Below are positions 54,964 to 63,571 of a stretch of 64,000 bases of DNA, one piece after another. Both the position numbers and the translations under genes were made by a program. Under the pieces are notes generated by a model. That model was not told the DNA's origin. It saw nothing but the letters and a program-made list of their open reading frames with translations, and did not search any database. Where the stretch lies: contig NZ_LR130760.1 in assembly GCF_900625095.1 (NCBI RefSeq), positions 2,433,106 through 2,497,105 on the forward strand. Reading direction: 5' to 3'. The DNA comes from Acinetobacter ihumii. Lineage in GTDB: Bacteria; Pseudomonadota; Gammaproteobacteria; Pseudomonadales; Moraxellaceae. The first letter of the stretch is position 1; each line of letters starts with the position of its first letter.

Positions 54964-55031
54964 TTTTCTGAAAATATCTGATTGATTAGTGGAAATGTGG
55001 AGGGAGTGTTGTTTTTTTGTTTGTATTAAAT

Positions 55032-55050
55032 GATAATTATTATTGTTAAT
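55032..55050 (+). promoter_or_regulatory. Fur box upstream of the siderophore receptor
   Basis: GATAATTATTATTGTTAAT matches the Fur consensus GATAATGATAATCATTATC at most positions and lies 22 bp before the receptor start, where Fur would block transcription when iron is replete. Confidence 0.8.
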
Positions 55051-55072
55051 ATTAATATTTAATGGACCTAAA

Positions 55073-57313
55073 ATGCCATCCTTCCGCCAAACACCTTTAT
55101 CTCGCGCTGTTGTTTCATTTATTCTTTTTGGAATTTCACCTATCGTCATTGCAAATGCTGAATCTTCAGATCAAAAAACTGCGGTACTACCCTCAATTGT
55201 TTTACATGCTGATGAGCAGGGAGATAAAACAGAAGGAACTGGCAGCTATAAGGCAAAAGCATCTAAAGGATCAGCTAAATTAAACTTGAGTATTAAGGAA
55301 ACACCTCAGTCTGTAAGTGTAATTACTCGTGAGCAAATTGAGCAAAGAAACTTAAATATTATTGATGATGTACTAATGGCAACGCCTGGCATCACTGTAA
55401 CGAAACTGGATAGTGAGCGTTCTTCATACTATAGTCGAGGTTATCAGATTACAAATCGCCAGATTGATGGAATGCCTATTGGTGATAATAGTCCTCGGAC
55501 GGATAGTTTCTTCTTTGATCGTATTGAAGTTGTAAAAGGAGCAACGGGTTTAACCGGTTCTACGGGAAATCCTTCTGCGACGATTAATATGATTCGTAAA
55601 CGTCCTAATAAAGAACTATCAGGATACGCGTCTACCTCATTTAGTCGTTGGGATACGATTCGCAATGAAGCTGATGTTTCAGTGCCTTTAACCCAAGATG
55701 GAAAAGTTCGTAGCCGTGTGATGGCGATGCATGAGCAGGGTGATTCCTACATGGATTATTACTCGCTTGAGTCAACAGCAGCAATGGCAATGCTAGAGGC
55801 TGATTTTTCGGATCGTTTAACTGGAAGTATTGGATTTCAGTATCAGGATAATCAGCCCAGAGGTTCGACATGGGGAACAGTCCCGTACTGGAATGCAGAT
55901 GGCAGTTTAGCGAATTTGCCACGTAATTTTAGTTTGGCCAATCGCTGGAATACGATTAGTCAGAATGACCGTACTGCGTTTGCAGACTTAAGCTATAAAT
56001 TTGCAAATGACTGGTTGATTAAAGCCGCAGCATCTTATTCTTATTCAAAAAATTTCTGGTTGATGTCTTATGGTGGAAATGGATTTCCTAAATCAGATGG
56101 TACGGGCATAGGTCTTTGGTCTGCTGTATATCCCACACAAGAATCTAAAAAAACGAATTTGGAGTTATACGCGACGGGACCTTTTAAATTATTTAATCGG
56201 GAACACGAATTAATTTTAGGGGCAAATGGATATCAGCGTTCTAATGATGTTCCAACGGGTAGCCTATATGGAAATATTGGTGATCAAGTAACCTGTACTG
56301 GCAAAAATCAGACGATTGCGAATAATATTGCAGGAACATGCATCATTAATGATTGGCAGAGTTGGAATGGAAATACAACGATTACACCTAACTACACGGT
56401 AACACCATCATCTAAAGATGCAAAACAACAGAACTATGGAGCATATGCAACTGTCCGTTTAAATATAACAGATCCTTTAAAACTCATTATGGGCGGGCGA
56501 TATAGTGAATATAAAGCAACAAATGGAACTAAAAGTGATGTAAAAGCTGATGCTTTCACGCCGTACGTGGGAGTCACTTATGATATTACGCCTTTAGTAA
56601 CAGCATATGCGAGTTATACTGATATTTTTAATGCCAGTACCAACAAAGATCGAAATAGTAAATTTCTTGATCCAGAAACAGGAAAGGCATACGAAATTGG
56701 TATTAAAACGAGTTTGCTGAATGAGCAATTGTTAGCAACCGCAGCCATTTTCCGCTCTGAAAAAGAAAATATTGCCGTTCGCGATCTTGATGCGATCAAT
56801 CAGGGAATTAAAACCGATGATGGTGGTGATCCTATGCTTGCATCCGGTGAGGGTTATAAAGTTAAAGGTTTTGAATTGGAAGCGATTGGTCAAATTCGAC
56901 AAGGCTGGAATATGAGTGCGGGTTATACTTATGTGAATAGTGTGAGTTCCCAACAGGTAAGTGCTTTAACTAACGTCCCACAAAATTTAGTTAAAGTATA
57001 TACCAACCTCAGATTGCCTGAAAGTTGGTGGGATGGGGCAGAAAAGTTAAATGTAGGATTTGGTGTAAATTGGCAAAGTGAAGTGAAGCGCAAATGGGGT
57101 GGCGCACCTAATAATACAGATGGCTTTGTTCATCAGGATTCATATTTTCTTGCCAGTGCCAATATCGGTTATGACTTTACTCAAAATTTAAGTGCCAACT
57201 TAAAGTTTAATAATTTATTTGATGAAAAATATTATCAGGAAATTGGATTTTATAATGGCGTGTATTGGGGTGAGCCTAGAAACGTTACTTTAACATTGAA
57301 AGCAAGGTTTTAA
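55073..57313 (+). CDS. TonB-dependent siderophore receptor
   Basis: This 746-residue outer-membrane receptor starts at MPSFRQTPLSRAVVSFILFG after TGGACCTAAA; a longer frame from 55043 lacks support. A signal peptide ends near residue 32. The plug domain shows KETPQSVSVITREQIEQRNL, VLMATPGITVTK and DGMPIGDNSPRTDSFFFDRI, typical of the FhuE/FpvA-like (IPR010105) siderophore family. The C-terminal TonB-barrel end is FNNLFDEKYYQEIGFYNGVY...ARF with a terminal Phe. Regulation by Fur is indicated by the adjacent box. The siderophore cannot be named from sequence. Confidence 0.94.
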   Translation: MPSFRQTPLSRAVVSFILFGISPIVIANAESSDQKTAVLPSIVLHADEQGDKTEGTGSYKAKASKGSAKLNLSIKETPQSVSVITREQIEQRNLNIIDDVLMATPGITVTKLDSERSSYYSRGYQITNRQIDGMPIGDNSPRTDSFFFDRIEVVKGATGLTGSTGNPSATINMIRKRPNKELSGYASTSFSRWDTIRNEADVSVPLTQDGKVRSRVMAMHEQGDSYMDYYSLESTAAMAMLEADFSDRLTGSIGFQYQDNQPRGSTWGTVPYWNADGSLANLPRNFSLANRWNTISQNDRTAFADLSYKFANDWLIKAAASYSYSKNFWLMSYGGNGFPKSDGTGIGLWSAVYPTQESKKTNLELYATGPFKLFNREHELILGANGYQRSNDVPTGSLYGNIGDQVTCTGKNQTIANNIAGTCIINDWQSWNGNTTITPNYTVTPSSKDAKQQNYGAYATVRLNITDPLKLIMGGRYSEYKATNGTKSDVKADAFTPYVGVTYDITPLVTAYASYTDIFNASTNKDRNSKFLDPETGKAYEIGIKTSLLNEQLLATAAIFRSEKENIAVRDLDAINQGIKTDDGGDPMLASGEGYKVKGFELEAIGQIRQGWNMSAGYTYVNSVSSQQVSALTNVPQNLVKVYTNLRLPESWWDGAEKLNVGFGVNWQSEVKRKWGGAPNNTDGFVHQDSYFLASANIGYDFTQNLSANLKFNNLFDEKYYQEIGFYNGVYWGEPRNVTLTLKARF

Positions 57314-57353
57314 TTATTAAAGTCATAATAAACCTGTATCCCAATCAGGTTTG

Positions 57354-57899
57354 TTATGAAATTTTTTCAATAAAATCCTCAGTGTTCTGAATCTGAGCAA
57401 AAGTAGACAGTGCGGCTAAAAACGCAGTTTGTACATCAGCTGCGGCAGTCGTTTGATCCTTAAATTGCAAATCACGTGTTGCGGTGGCATCAGCAATTAA
57501 AATCGGATGATAGCCTCGTTCTGCGGCAGCGCGTGTGCCTGAATCGATGCACATATGGGTCATCATACCTGTGATCACGAGTTGTTCAATCTCAAGCTGC
57601 TGGAGAGTTTCTTCCAAAGACGTTTTTAAAAAGCTATTCGGTAAGCTTTTTTCAATGACAATGGAATCTTCTTGAAGTAAAAGTTGTGAATGTAAAGCTA
57701 CACCCTGTGTATTTGGGCGGAAAAATGGTGCTTCAGCAGGGTTAATATGCTGAATATATATAATCGGTAGACTTTGAGATAAAAACAGCTTTTCTAGTTG
57801 ATTAATTTGTCTGAGTGCCAGTTCTGAACCAACCAGTTGCATGGCACCGCCTTGAAAATAATCATTTTGAACGTCAATCACTAAAAGTGCTCGTTTCAT
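57354..57899 (-). CDS. Isochorismatase-family cysteine hydrolase
   Basis: This 181-residue protein has the isochorismatase-like fold: RALLVIDVQNDYFQGGAMQ carries the catalytic Asp, VIEKSLPNSF the Lys, and VITGMMTHMCIDSGTRAAAERG the Cys and cis-peptide loop. Related enzymes hydrolyse nicotinamide, N-carbamoyl compounds or ureides. It is convergent with the siderophore receptor and divergent from the Lrp-family gene, which may regulate it. The substrate is unknown. Confidence 0.9.
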   Translation of the reverse strand: MKRALLVIDVQNDYFQGGAMQLVGSELALRQINQLEKLFLSQSLPIIYIQHINPAEAPFFRPNTQGVALHSQLLLQEDSIVIEKSLPNSFLKTSLEETLQQLEIEQLVITGMMTHMCIDSGTRAAAERGYHPILIADATATRDLQFKDQTTAAADVQTAFLAALSTFAQIQNTEDFIEKIS

Positions 57900-57999
57900 T
57901 TAAATTCACCTTATTTTTAAAAGTATGACCATAGCTTAAGTTTGATCCTGAGCACGGGCTATGTTCTACTGAAACAAAACCCACGGTTTCATTTTCACT

Positions 58000-58424
58000 A
58001 TGAAAAAAATGGATGTATTAGACCCGATTGATTTAAAATTTTGGCTTTGCTCAAACAAGATTCGCGCTTAACTCATAAGCAGATTGGTGAGCGTGTTCAT
58101 CGGACAGGTCAGGCGGTGGGTGTGCGGATTCATCAACTGATTGAACAAGGTGTGATACAGCGTTACACACTGGATATTGCCCAGACTCATCAGCAATTTA
58201 TTCAATTGTTTTTAAGTGAATCGAGATTTTCTGAAATCGAGAAAATTATGGCTGAGTTTGAGCAAATTGATGACGCCTATAAAGTCATGGGGAGTGCTTG
58301 CTATATGTTAGTGGCGCATTTTGCTCCACACGAACTCCATCAGTTTATTGATCAAATTTCTGCTTATTGTCGTTATTCGGTTGAATCGGTGGTGAAGCGT
58401 GTAGATCTTGAAACGTTAAAATAA
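58000..58424 (+). pseudogene. Lrp/AsnC-family regulator with a one-base deletion near its start
   Basis: From ATG 58000 the frame reads MKKMDVLDPIDLK, the usual start of an Lrp/AsnC helix, then goes out of phase. The downstream frame continues LALLKQDSRLTHKQIGERVH, then GQAVGVRIHQLIEQGVIQRYT, the Lrp HTH, and a RAM-type C-terminal domain. One extra A in the run at 58035-58038 (AAAA to AAAAA) restores one frame of 141 residues. The remaining frame could begin at TTG 58041 but would lack the first helix. It is probably a regulator of the divergent hydrolase gene. The deletion is in a homopolymer, so it may be a read error. Confidence 0.85.
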
Positions 58425-58510
58425 AAAGACCTCAAGCCGAGTCTTGAGGTCGAGTGATTATTATTCTGCTACCGCCTATTTCTTATTATTGGGGTTTAAG
58501 CTCATTTCAC

Positions 58511-59620
58511 TTAAGCGGATTTTGCTGTCTGTTGCAGTTGTTGTTGCTGTTCAAGTGCACGAACCAAAGGTAGAACTTTTTCACCGAAATATTCCACTTC
58601 TTCAATAAAATGTAGAAAACCTGATAACACCAGATCAACCCCGACATTTTTCAGTGCCACGATGCGCTCGGCAATTTGCTCAGGCGTACCGATTAAATTG
58701 GTTTTAAAGCCATCGTTATATTGCACTAAATCTTCAAAAGTTGATTTTGCCCAGTTGCCTTCACCTTCAGGACTGGCAGCACCCGCTTGGCGAGTCGCAT
58801 CATCGAAGGCATTCACCGCTTCAATATTGGCCTGATCAATAATTTCCTGTAAAACGGCTTTGGCTTCTTGTTCGGTATCACGTGCAATAATAAAAGCATT
58901 CACCCCAATTTTAACCTGATGCTGATTGGCTTTCGCTTTAGCACGAATATCATTGACTTGTTTCTGAATTTCTTCAACGCTATTGCCATTGGTGAAATAC
59001 CAGTCTGAAACGCGAGATGCCATATCTCGTGCAGCACGTGAACTACCGCCTTGAAACACTTCGATATGCGGTTTTTGCAATGGTTTTGGCTTTAAGGTGT
59101 AATCTTTAAACTGATAATACTTGCCATCAAAACTAAAGTTGTCTGTGGTCCAGATTCCTTTTAGGCTGCGAATAAATTCTTCAGAACGAACATAGCGTTC
59201 ATCATGTTCAGGCCATTCTTCACCAATGGCATCGAATTCACCTTTAAACCAACCACTGACAATATTTACTGCAATACGCCCATGGGTTAAATAATCGATG
59301 GTCGCAAGTTGCTTGGCAGCAAGAGCTGGTTTCCATGGGCCAGGCAATATTGCAGCAATGACTCTGAGCTTTTCAGTTTTGGCAAGTAAAGCATGACTAA
59401 AACTGACCGACTCATGTTGATTTTCTGCACCATAACCCGCAGTAAAACGAATCTGGGTCAGCGCATATTCAAAGCCATTGGCTTCGGCAGCTTGCGCCAG
59501 TTTGACATTGTAGTCGTAGCTCCAGTCGGTGCGCTGTTCAATGTTGCTCACGACCAGTCCACCACTGACATTGGGAACCCAGTAGGCAAATTTAATGGGC
59601 TGAGAAGAAAATTGTGTCAT
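58511..59620 (-). CDS. sfnG: Dimethylsulfone monooxygenase
   Basis: This 369-residue FMNH2-dependent monooxygenase of the luciferase/SsuD family converts dimethylsulfone to methanesulfinate and formaldehyde. IKFAYWVPNVSGGLVVSNIE at the N-terminus, RTDWSYDYN, and IAVNIVSGWFKGEFDAIGEEWPEHDERY-type sequence distinguish SfnG from SsuD. The reductant would come from MsuE, encoded just upstream on the same strand. The C-terminus is Gln-rich (EQQQQLQQTAKSA). Confidence 0.93.
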   Translation of the reverse strand: MTQFSSQPIKFAYWVPNVSGGLVVSNIEQRTDWSYDYNVKLAQAAEANGFEYALTQIRFTAGYGAENQHESVSFSHALLAKTEKLRVIAAILPGPWKPALAAKQLATIDYLTHGRIAVNIVSGWFKGEFDAIGEEWPEHDERYVRSEEFIRSLKGIWTTDNFSFDGKYYQFKDYTLKPKPLQKPHIEVFQGGSSRAARDMASRVSDWYFTNGNSVEEIQKQVNDIRAKAKANQHQVKIGVNAFIIARDTEQEAKAVLQEIIDQANIEAVNAFDDATRQAGAASPEGEGNWAKSTFEDLVQYNDGFKTNLIGTPEQIAERIVALKNVGVDLVLSGFLHFIEEVEYFGEKVLPLVRALEQQQQLQQTAKSA

Positions 59621-59667
59621 GGAAAAATCCCTCTAAATATACTGTATTTATTGTGTTGTTCGAGTGC

Positions 59668-60411
59668 TTAAGCGACATGGCTTTTTAAGCTTTTACTGGT
59701 TTTATGATGCAAGCGAGACTCTGCTGCATCCAGATTCGGAACAGCCGCAGAAGGCAAGACTTCATCTTGTTCAATCTGTTTGTTAATGCCCAGATTTTGA
59801 TTGGCTTGTTCTGTTTTGGCTTTAATCACCTCAGCGCGTTGACCTTTCGCTGGCGCCCATTCCAAAATAGGTAAAGCGCGGGCTACTGCTAAAGTGATGC
59901 GATCACGTAATAATTCACTTTTAATGGTGTATTCAGGAGTAAAGTCACGATCAGTGGCATATACCCCAATTGGCAAGGTTTGTGCCTGAAAGAAGCTGAA
60001 CAGTGGGCGCAACTGATGCTCTAATACCAACGCGTGACGGTCACTTCCGCCAGATGCAGCCAAAAGTACAGGAACATCTACCAACGCTGTTTGTTCCACG
60101 AAATCAAAAAAATGTTTAAAAAGACCCGTAAATGAAGCACGATACACAGGTGTTCCGACAATGAGAGCATCGGCAGCTTCCACTTTAGCCAAGTCATCTT
60201 GTACGCGTTGTGGCAATTGATTACGATAAATTGCACCACCTAATAAATGCCCAATTTCACTAAATTTAATAAAATGAATATTGATGGGGGTGGCTTCTCC
60301 CAATTCATTTAAAATTTCCTGAACCAGTGCTTCAGTTTTCGAAGGCGTATTTAAACCGCCAGAAACAGCGACAATATTTAAAGGAAGATTTGAGGTTTTT
60401 AAACTAGACAT
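59668..60411 (-). CDS. msuE: NAD(P)H-dependent FMN reductase (MsuE-like)
   Basis: This protein has 247 residues when started at MSSLKTSNLPLNIVAVSGGL; an upstream extension to 60492 is unlikely. The flavodoxin-like reductase fold is shown by VAVSGGLNTPSKTEALVQEI, ADALIVGTPVYRASFTGLFKHFFDFV and LLAASGGSDRHALV. It supplies FMNH2 to the sulfone monooxygenase encoded 47 bp downstream, forming an msuE-sfnG unit like that of Pseudomonas. The C-terminal 70 residues are Gln/Lys/Ala-rich and appear longer than in most homologues. Confidence 0.9.
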   Translation of the reverse strand: MSSLKTSNLPLNIVAVSGGLNTPSKTEALVQEILNELGEATPINIHFIKFSEIGHLLGGAIYRNQLPQRVQDDLAKVEAADALIVGTPVYRASFTGLFKHFFDFVEQTALVDVPVLLAASGGSDRHALVLEHQLRPLFSFFQAQTLPIGVYATDRDFTPEYTIKSELLRDRITLAVARALPILEWAPAKGQRAEVIKAKTEQANQNLGINKQIEQDEVLPSAAVPNLDAAESRLHHKTSKSLKSHVA

Positions 60412-60783
60412 ACATGCGCTCAATACAAAATCATAAAAATTGTGTTTATTAATCCGTAATGAGCAATGAAGGTAAAATAAGCAAATCACCATAACTTATC
60501 GTTTTTTAAGATATGTCCAAAAAATAGAAAGAGCAGATAAATAAATGTATGTAAGTGACTGAATCTAAAATTTATATTTAAAAATCATAAATATAAAAAA
60601 ATGATGTTTTAAATTATAAAAAAAACTGCTGAGCTTTTTCTTTATCGTAAAATTAGAAAAAATTGATTAAAGCTGCATCACAATCCGACATTTTTCTGCA
60701 AAATTGGGTAATATGGAACTATCCTTAATTTTACCTATAGTTAGAATAAAACCTGACTGTGCTAAAGATCTTTTTTTACGCTT
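60412..60783. other. AT-rich divergent intergenic region, no gene seen
   Basis: These 372 bp between msuE (minus) and the response regulator (plus) are extremely AT-rich over 60540-60640, with poly-A and poly-T runs. I looked for a sigma-54 GG-N10-GC site toward msuE, as in Pseudomonas sfn operons, and found none convincing. Promoters for both genes must lie here. Confidence 0.4.
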
Positions 60784-61434
60784 ATGAATATTTTAATCGT
60801 TGATGATCATCCGCTGTTTCGTCATGCCCTGATTCAAGCTGTGCGATATAGTTTTCCACACGCCCAGATTCATGAGACTGCCGCAGTGAATGAATTTTAT
60901 GAGCGTCTGGAGAATGGATCAGAGCCTGATCTGGTGTTATTGGACTTAAATTTGCCGGGTGCCTCTGGTTTTTCGGCTTTGGTTTATGTGCGAGCGCAAT
61001 ATCCGTCTATTCCAATTATTGTGGTTTCAGCCCATGAAGAAGCCTCGATTATTCAAAGAGCCATTGCACATGGCGCAATGGGCTATATTCCGAAATCTGC
61101 ACATCCAAGTCATATCGGTGAGGCAATTCGTCAAGTATTAGAGGGTGAAATTTGGTTGCCGCCGAATTTGCCTAATCAGGTAAGTTTTGACCCACGTGCT
61201 TCAGATGAAACTGAATTGGCAGAACGTATACAATCGTTGACTCCACAGCAATTTCGGGTGTTGATGATGGTCGCGGAAGGCTTACTCAATAAACAAATTG
61301 CCTATGAGTTGGATGTTTCCGAAGCAACGATTAAAGCGCATGTCACCGCAATTTTTAGAAAACTCGGTGTACAAAATCGAACACAGGCAGTTTTAGCAAT
61401 TAATGCCTTGAATATTGAAGAAAAAAGAAAATAA
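60784..61434 (+). CDS. NarL/FixJ-family response regulator
   Basis: This 216-residue two-domain regulator has a receiver domain with the acidic pair Asp7-Asp8, phosphoacceptor Asp54 (LVLLDLNLPGASG), the Ser switch (VVSAHEE) and Lys near 104 (YIPKSAHP). The C-terminal LuxR-type HTH, LTPQQFRVLMMVAEGLLNKQ then EATIKAHVTAIFRKLG, is complete from about residue 150. No histidine kinase is adjacent. It resembles the AgmR/GltR-type orphan regulators of metabolism. Its own terminator follows. Confidence 0.9.
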   Translation: MNILIVDDHPLFRHALIQAVRYSFPHAQIHETAAVNEFYERLENGSEPDLVLLDLNLPGASGFSALVYVRAQYPSIPIIVVSAHEEASIIQRAIAHGAMGYIPKSAHPSHIGEAIRQVLEGEIWLPPNLPNQVSFDPRASDETELAERIQSLTPQQFRVLMMVAEGLLNKQIAYELDVSEATIKAHVTAIFRKLGVQNRTQAVLAINALNIEEKRK

Positions 61435-61461
61435 GCCATAAAATATCGTGTTATTTAAATC

Positions 61462-61488
61462 AAGAACCTCATAAAAGGTTCTTTTTTT
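61462..61488 (+). terminator. Terminator after the response regulator
   Basis: AAGAACCT, loop CATAAA, AGGTTCTTTTTTT; 27 bp past the stop codon. Confidence 0.9.
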
Positions 61489-61619
61489 ATCGCAAAATTT
61501 TATCAGGCATTGCTGTAACAGTTCATTATTCAGTTTATACAAACCATTTTTGTTAAGTCTGTCACACTTTTTAAGATTAATTTAACTCATTCAATTCAAA
61601 AGAAAAATAAAACAAATCT

Positions 61620-61637
61620 TTGGCGCGATTTTTGCTA
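61620..61637 (+). promoter_or_regulatory. Sigma-54 promoter of amtB
   Basis: TTGGCGCGATTTTTGCTA contains GG (61622-61623) and GC (61634-61635) exactly 10 nt apart, with the flanking TGGC and TTGCT of the -24/-12 consensus. It is 52 bp upstream of the amtB start. This implies RpoN and NtrC control under nitrogen limitation. Confidence 0.88.
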
Positions 61638-61688
61638 AATCAATCGCAGGAATGAATCAAATAGAAATGAAAAAAAGTGGAGGCGTAG

Positions 61689-63023
61689 ATGGCCTTGGGG
61701 ATAATTGTGAAGAATAATCAATTGAAATATGCACTGATGGCACTGCTAAGTGGGTTTTTTGCGACAGGACAGGCTTGGGCAGAAACTGCACCATATATGA
61801 CCGATACGAGTTCAATTAGCGCAGGAAATACGGCGTGGATGTTGACCTCAACCGCGTTGGTTTTATTGATGACCATTCCGGGAATCGCTTTGTTCTATGC
61901 GGGCATGGTACGTAAAAAGAATGTACTTGCGACATCTTTACAGAGTTTAGTGATTGTTTGTGTCTCTACCATTCTTTGGGTGGTGATTGGGTATAGTCTG
62001 GCATTTACACCGAATACGCCGTTTATTGGGGGTTTTGATCGGCTGTTTTTACAAGGGGTTGATTTTAATCTGATACAGCAAAAAGTATCGGTGAGCCATA
62101 TTGCTCCGACTATTCCTGAATCTGTCTGGATTATGTTTCAACTGACTTTTGCGATTATCACGCCAGCTTTAATTACAGGTGCATTTGCAGAGCGGATGCG
62201 TTTTTCTGCCATGTTGTTATTTATGGTGTTCTGGATTTTATTGGTCTACGTGCCTGTGGCACACTGGGTCTGGGAACCGGGTGGCTGGTTGGCTACCTTA
62301 GGGGCTTTAGACTTTGCAGGTGGTACAGTGGTACATATTAATGCGGGTGCTGCGGGTCTGGTCTGTGCCTATATGCTGGGTAAACGTAAGGGCTATGGGC
62401 GTGAGCCGTTTATTCCAAATAACCTGATGTACACCTTTATTGGTGCTTCTTTGCTGTGGGTTGGCTGGTTTGGTTTTAATGCTGGATCGGCAGGGGCTGC
62501 GGATGGTCGTGCGGGCATGGCGATGTTAGTGACCCAGATTGCAACTGCTGCGGGCGCATTAACATGGTGTCTGGTTGAATATCTAGCTCGACAAAAAGTG
62601 ACCTTATTAGGCGCATGTTCAGGTGCAGTTGCTGGTCTGGTGGCAATTACTCCTGCTTCGGGTTTTGTGGGAGTGAGCGGTGCGTTAATGATTGGACTGT
62701 TGGCTGGAGTGTGTTGCTACTGGGGCGCAACAGGCTTGAAACGGTTACTCAAAGCCGATGATTCACTGGATGTTTTTGGCATACATGGGGTTGGCGGCAT
62801 TGTCGGTGCAATCTTGACCGGTATTTTTGCACAAAAATCACTTTCAGGGCTGGATGCACATTTAGGCATTCAGACTTTAGGTGCTGTAGTCACCTTTATT
62901 TATAGTGCGTTTATTTCATTTGTTATTTTATTTCTTCTCGACAAGATGATTGGTCTGAGAGTTAATGAAGAACAGGAACAACTTGGATTGGATCTGGCTC
63001 AGCACGGAGAACACATTCCTTAA
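61689..63023 (+). CDS. amtB: Ammonium transporter AmtB
   Basis: This 444-residue trimeric membrane channel takes up ammonium when it is scarce. The ATG at 61689 has a perfect GGAGG ribosome site 7 nt upstream. A signal-like first helix ends at QAWAETAPY, and eleven helices follow. Landmarks are GIALFYAGMVRKKNVLATSL, the AFAERMRFSA loop, DFAGGTVVHINAGAAGLVCA (channel His) and FGIHGVGGIVGAILTGIFA (second His). The C-terminus is cytoplasmic. A sigma-54 promoter precedes the gene. The glnK gene usually next to amtB is not present. Confidence 0.95.
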   Translation: MALGIIVKNNQLKYALMALLSGFFATGQAWAETAPYMTDTSSISAGNTAWMLTSTALVLLMTIPGIALFYAGMVRKKNVLATSLQSLVIVCVSTILWVVIGYSLAFTPNTPFIGGFDRLFLQGVDFNLIQQKVSVSHIAPTIPESVWIMFQLTFAIITPALITGAFAERMRFSAMLLFMVFWILLVYVPVAHWVWEPGGWLATLGALDFAGGTVVHINAGAAGLVCAYMLGKRKGYGREPFIPNNLMYTFIGASLLWVGWFGFNAGSAGAADGRAGMAMLVTQIATAAGALTWCLVEYLARQKVTLLGACSGAVAGLVAITPASGFVGVSGALMIGLLAGVCCYWGATGLKRLLKADDSLDVFGIHGVGGIVGAILTGIFAQKSLSGLDAHLGIQTLGAVVTFIYSAFISFVILFLLDKMIGLRVNEEQEQLGLDLAQHGEHIP

Positions 63024-63045
63024 TGCTGGAATGCGAGTCATGCAA

Positions 63046-63074
63046 ATGTCCTGTGTCAAGTCAACACAGGGCAT
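63046..63074 (+). promoter_or_regulatory. Hairpin between amtB and the following gene
   Basis: ATGTCCTGTGT and ACACAGGGCAT form an 11-bp stem with one G-U pair and the loop CAAGTCA, 23 bp after amtB. There is no U tract, so it may be a processing or stability element in a joint transcript rather than a terminator. Confidence 0.5.
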
Positions 63075-63103
63075 TGTTGTCTAAATCAATCAGGAGTTAT
63101 CAC

Positions 63104-63457
63104 ATGAAAACAATTTATACAGATGATCCGATCATCAATAACGAGTTATTTACGCTGGCAACACAACTGTATGTTCGTTTACGCCGTGAAACTGGACGTG
63201 TGGTGGATGCCGTTTATATGGCGCAAAATGATGCCTATGCACGTGAGATCATGCATCTGGCCGCTTCGGTAGAAGATCGTGAGCTTAAAAATCTGGCAGA
63301 GAAATTAAACAGAATTTTAAATGGAGCAACGGCACAAGGTTTGAAAGCACAAGTGACACCAGTTCCAGAGTTTGACCGTAGAAGTTATAGTCCGGAATTA
63401 CAAGCTGAACTGCAACAAGAAGAAGTGCCACATCACTATATTGGCGCATTGCGATGA
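63104..63457 (+). CDS. Uncharacterised helical protein downstream of amtB
   Basis: This protein has 117 residues when started at MKTIYTDDPIINNELFTLAT, which has a CAGGAG site 7 nt upstream; an extension to 63023 is unlikely. It is a soluble helical protein with RLRRETGRVVDAVYMAQND and EIMHLAASVEDRELKNLAEKL, ending in an acidic tail and ALR. I do not recognise a family. Its place 80 bp after amtB, with no clear terminator between, suggests co-transcription under nitrogen control. Confidence 0.72.
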   Translation: MKTIYTDDPIINNELFTLATQLYVRLRRETGRVVDAVYMAQNDAYAREIMHLAASVEDRELKNLAEKLNRILNGATAQGLKAQVTPVPEFDRRSYSPELQAELQQEEVPHHYIGALR

Positions 63458-63511
63458 ACATTTATGTTGAGTATGGCTCATGGAATGCGTAAGCAAACTA
63501 TTGTATCAACC

Positions 63512-63541
63512 GCACTAAACCAGTCGAGATTGGTTTAGTGC
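63512..63541. terminator. 11-bp inverted repeat between convergent genes
   Basis: GCACTAAACCA and TGGTTTAGTGC form a perfect stem with an 8-nt loop, 54 bp after the previous stop. It has no U tract, but its place between convergent genes suits a transcription or RNA-end signal. Confidence 0.5.
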
Positions 63542-63571
63542 TGAGTCAGTATCGACAAGATGAAAAATTGG

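Noticed and set aside
58041-58424. Lrp-family protein starting at TTG 58041
   Set aside because: The N-terminal helix of the DNA-binding domain is found upstream in the other phase, so a start there would truncate the domain; the frameshift reading is preferred.
60412-60783. Sigma-54 promoter for msuE-sfnG
   Set aside because: No GG-N10-GC element with good flanks was found on the minus strand here.
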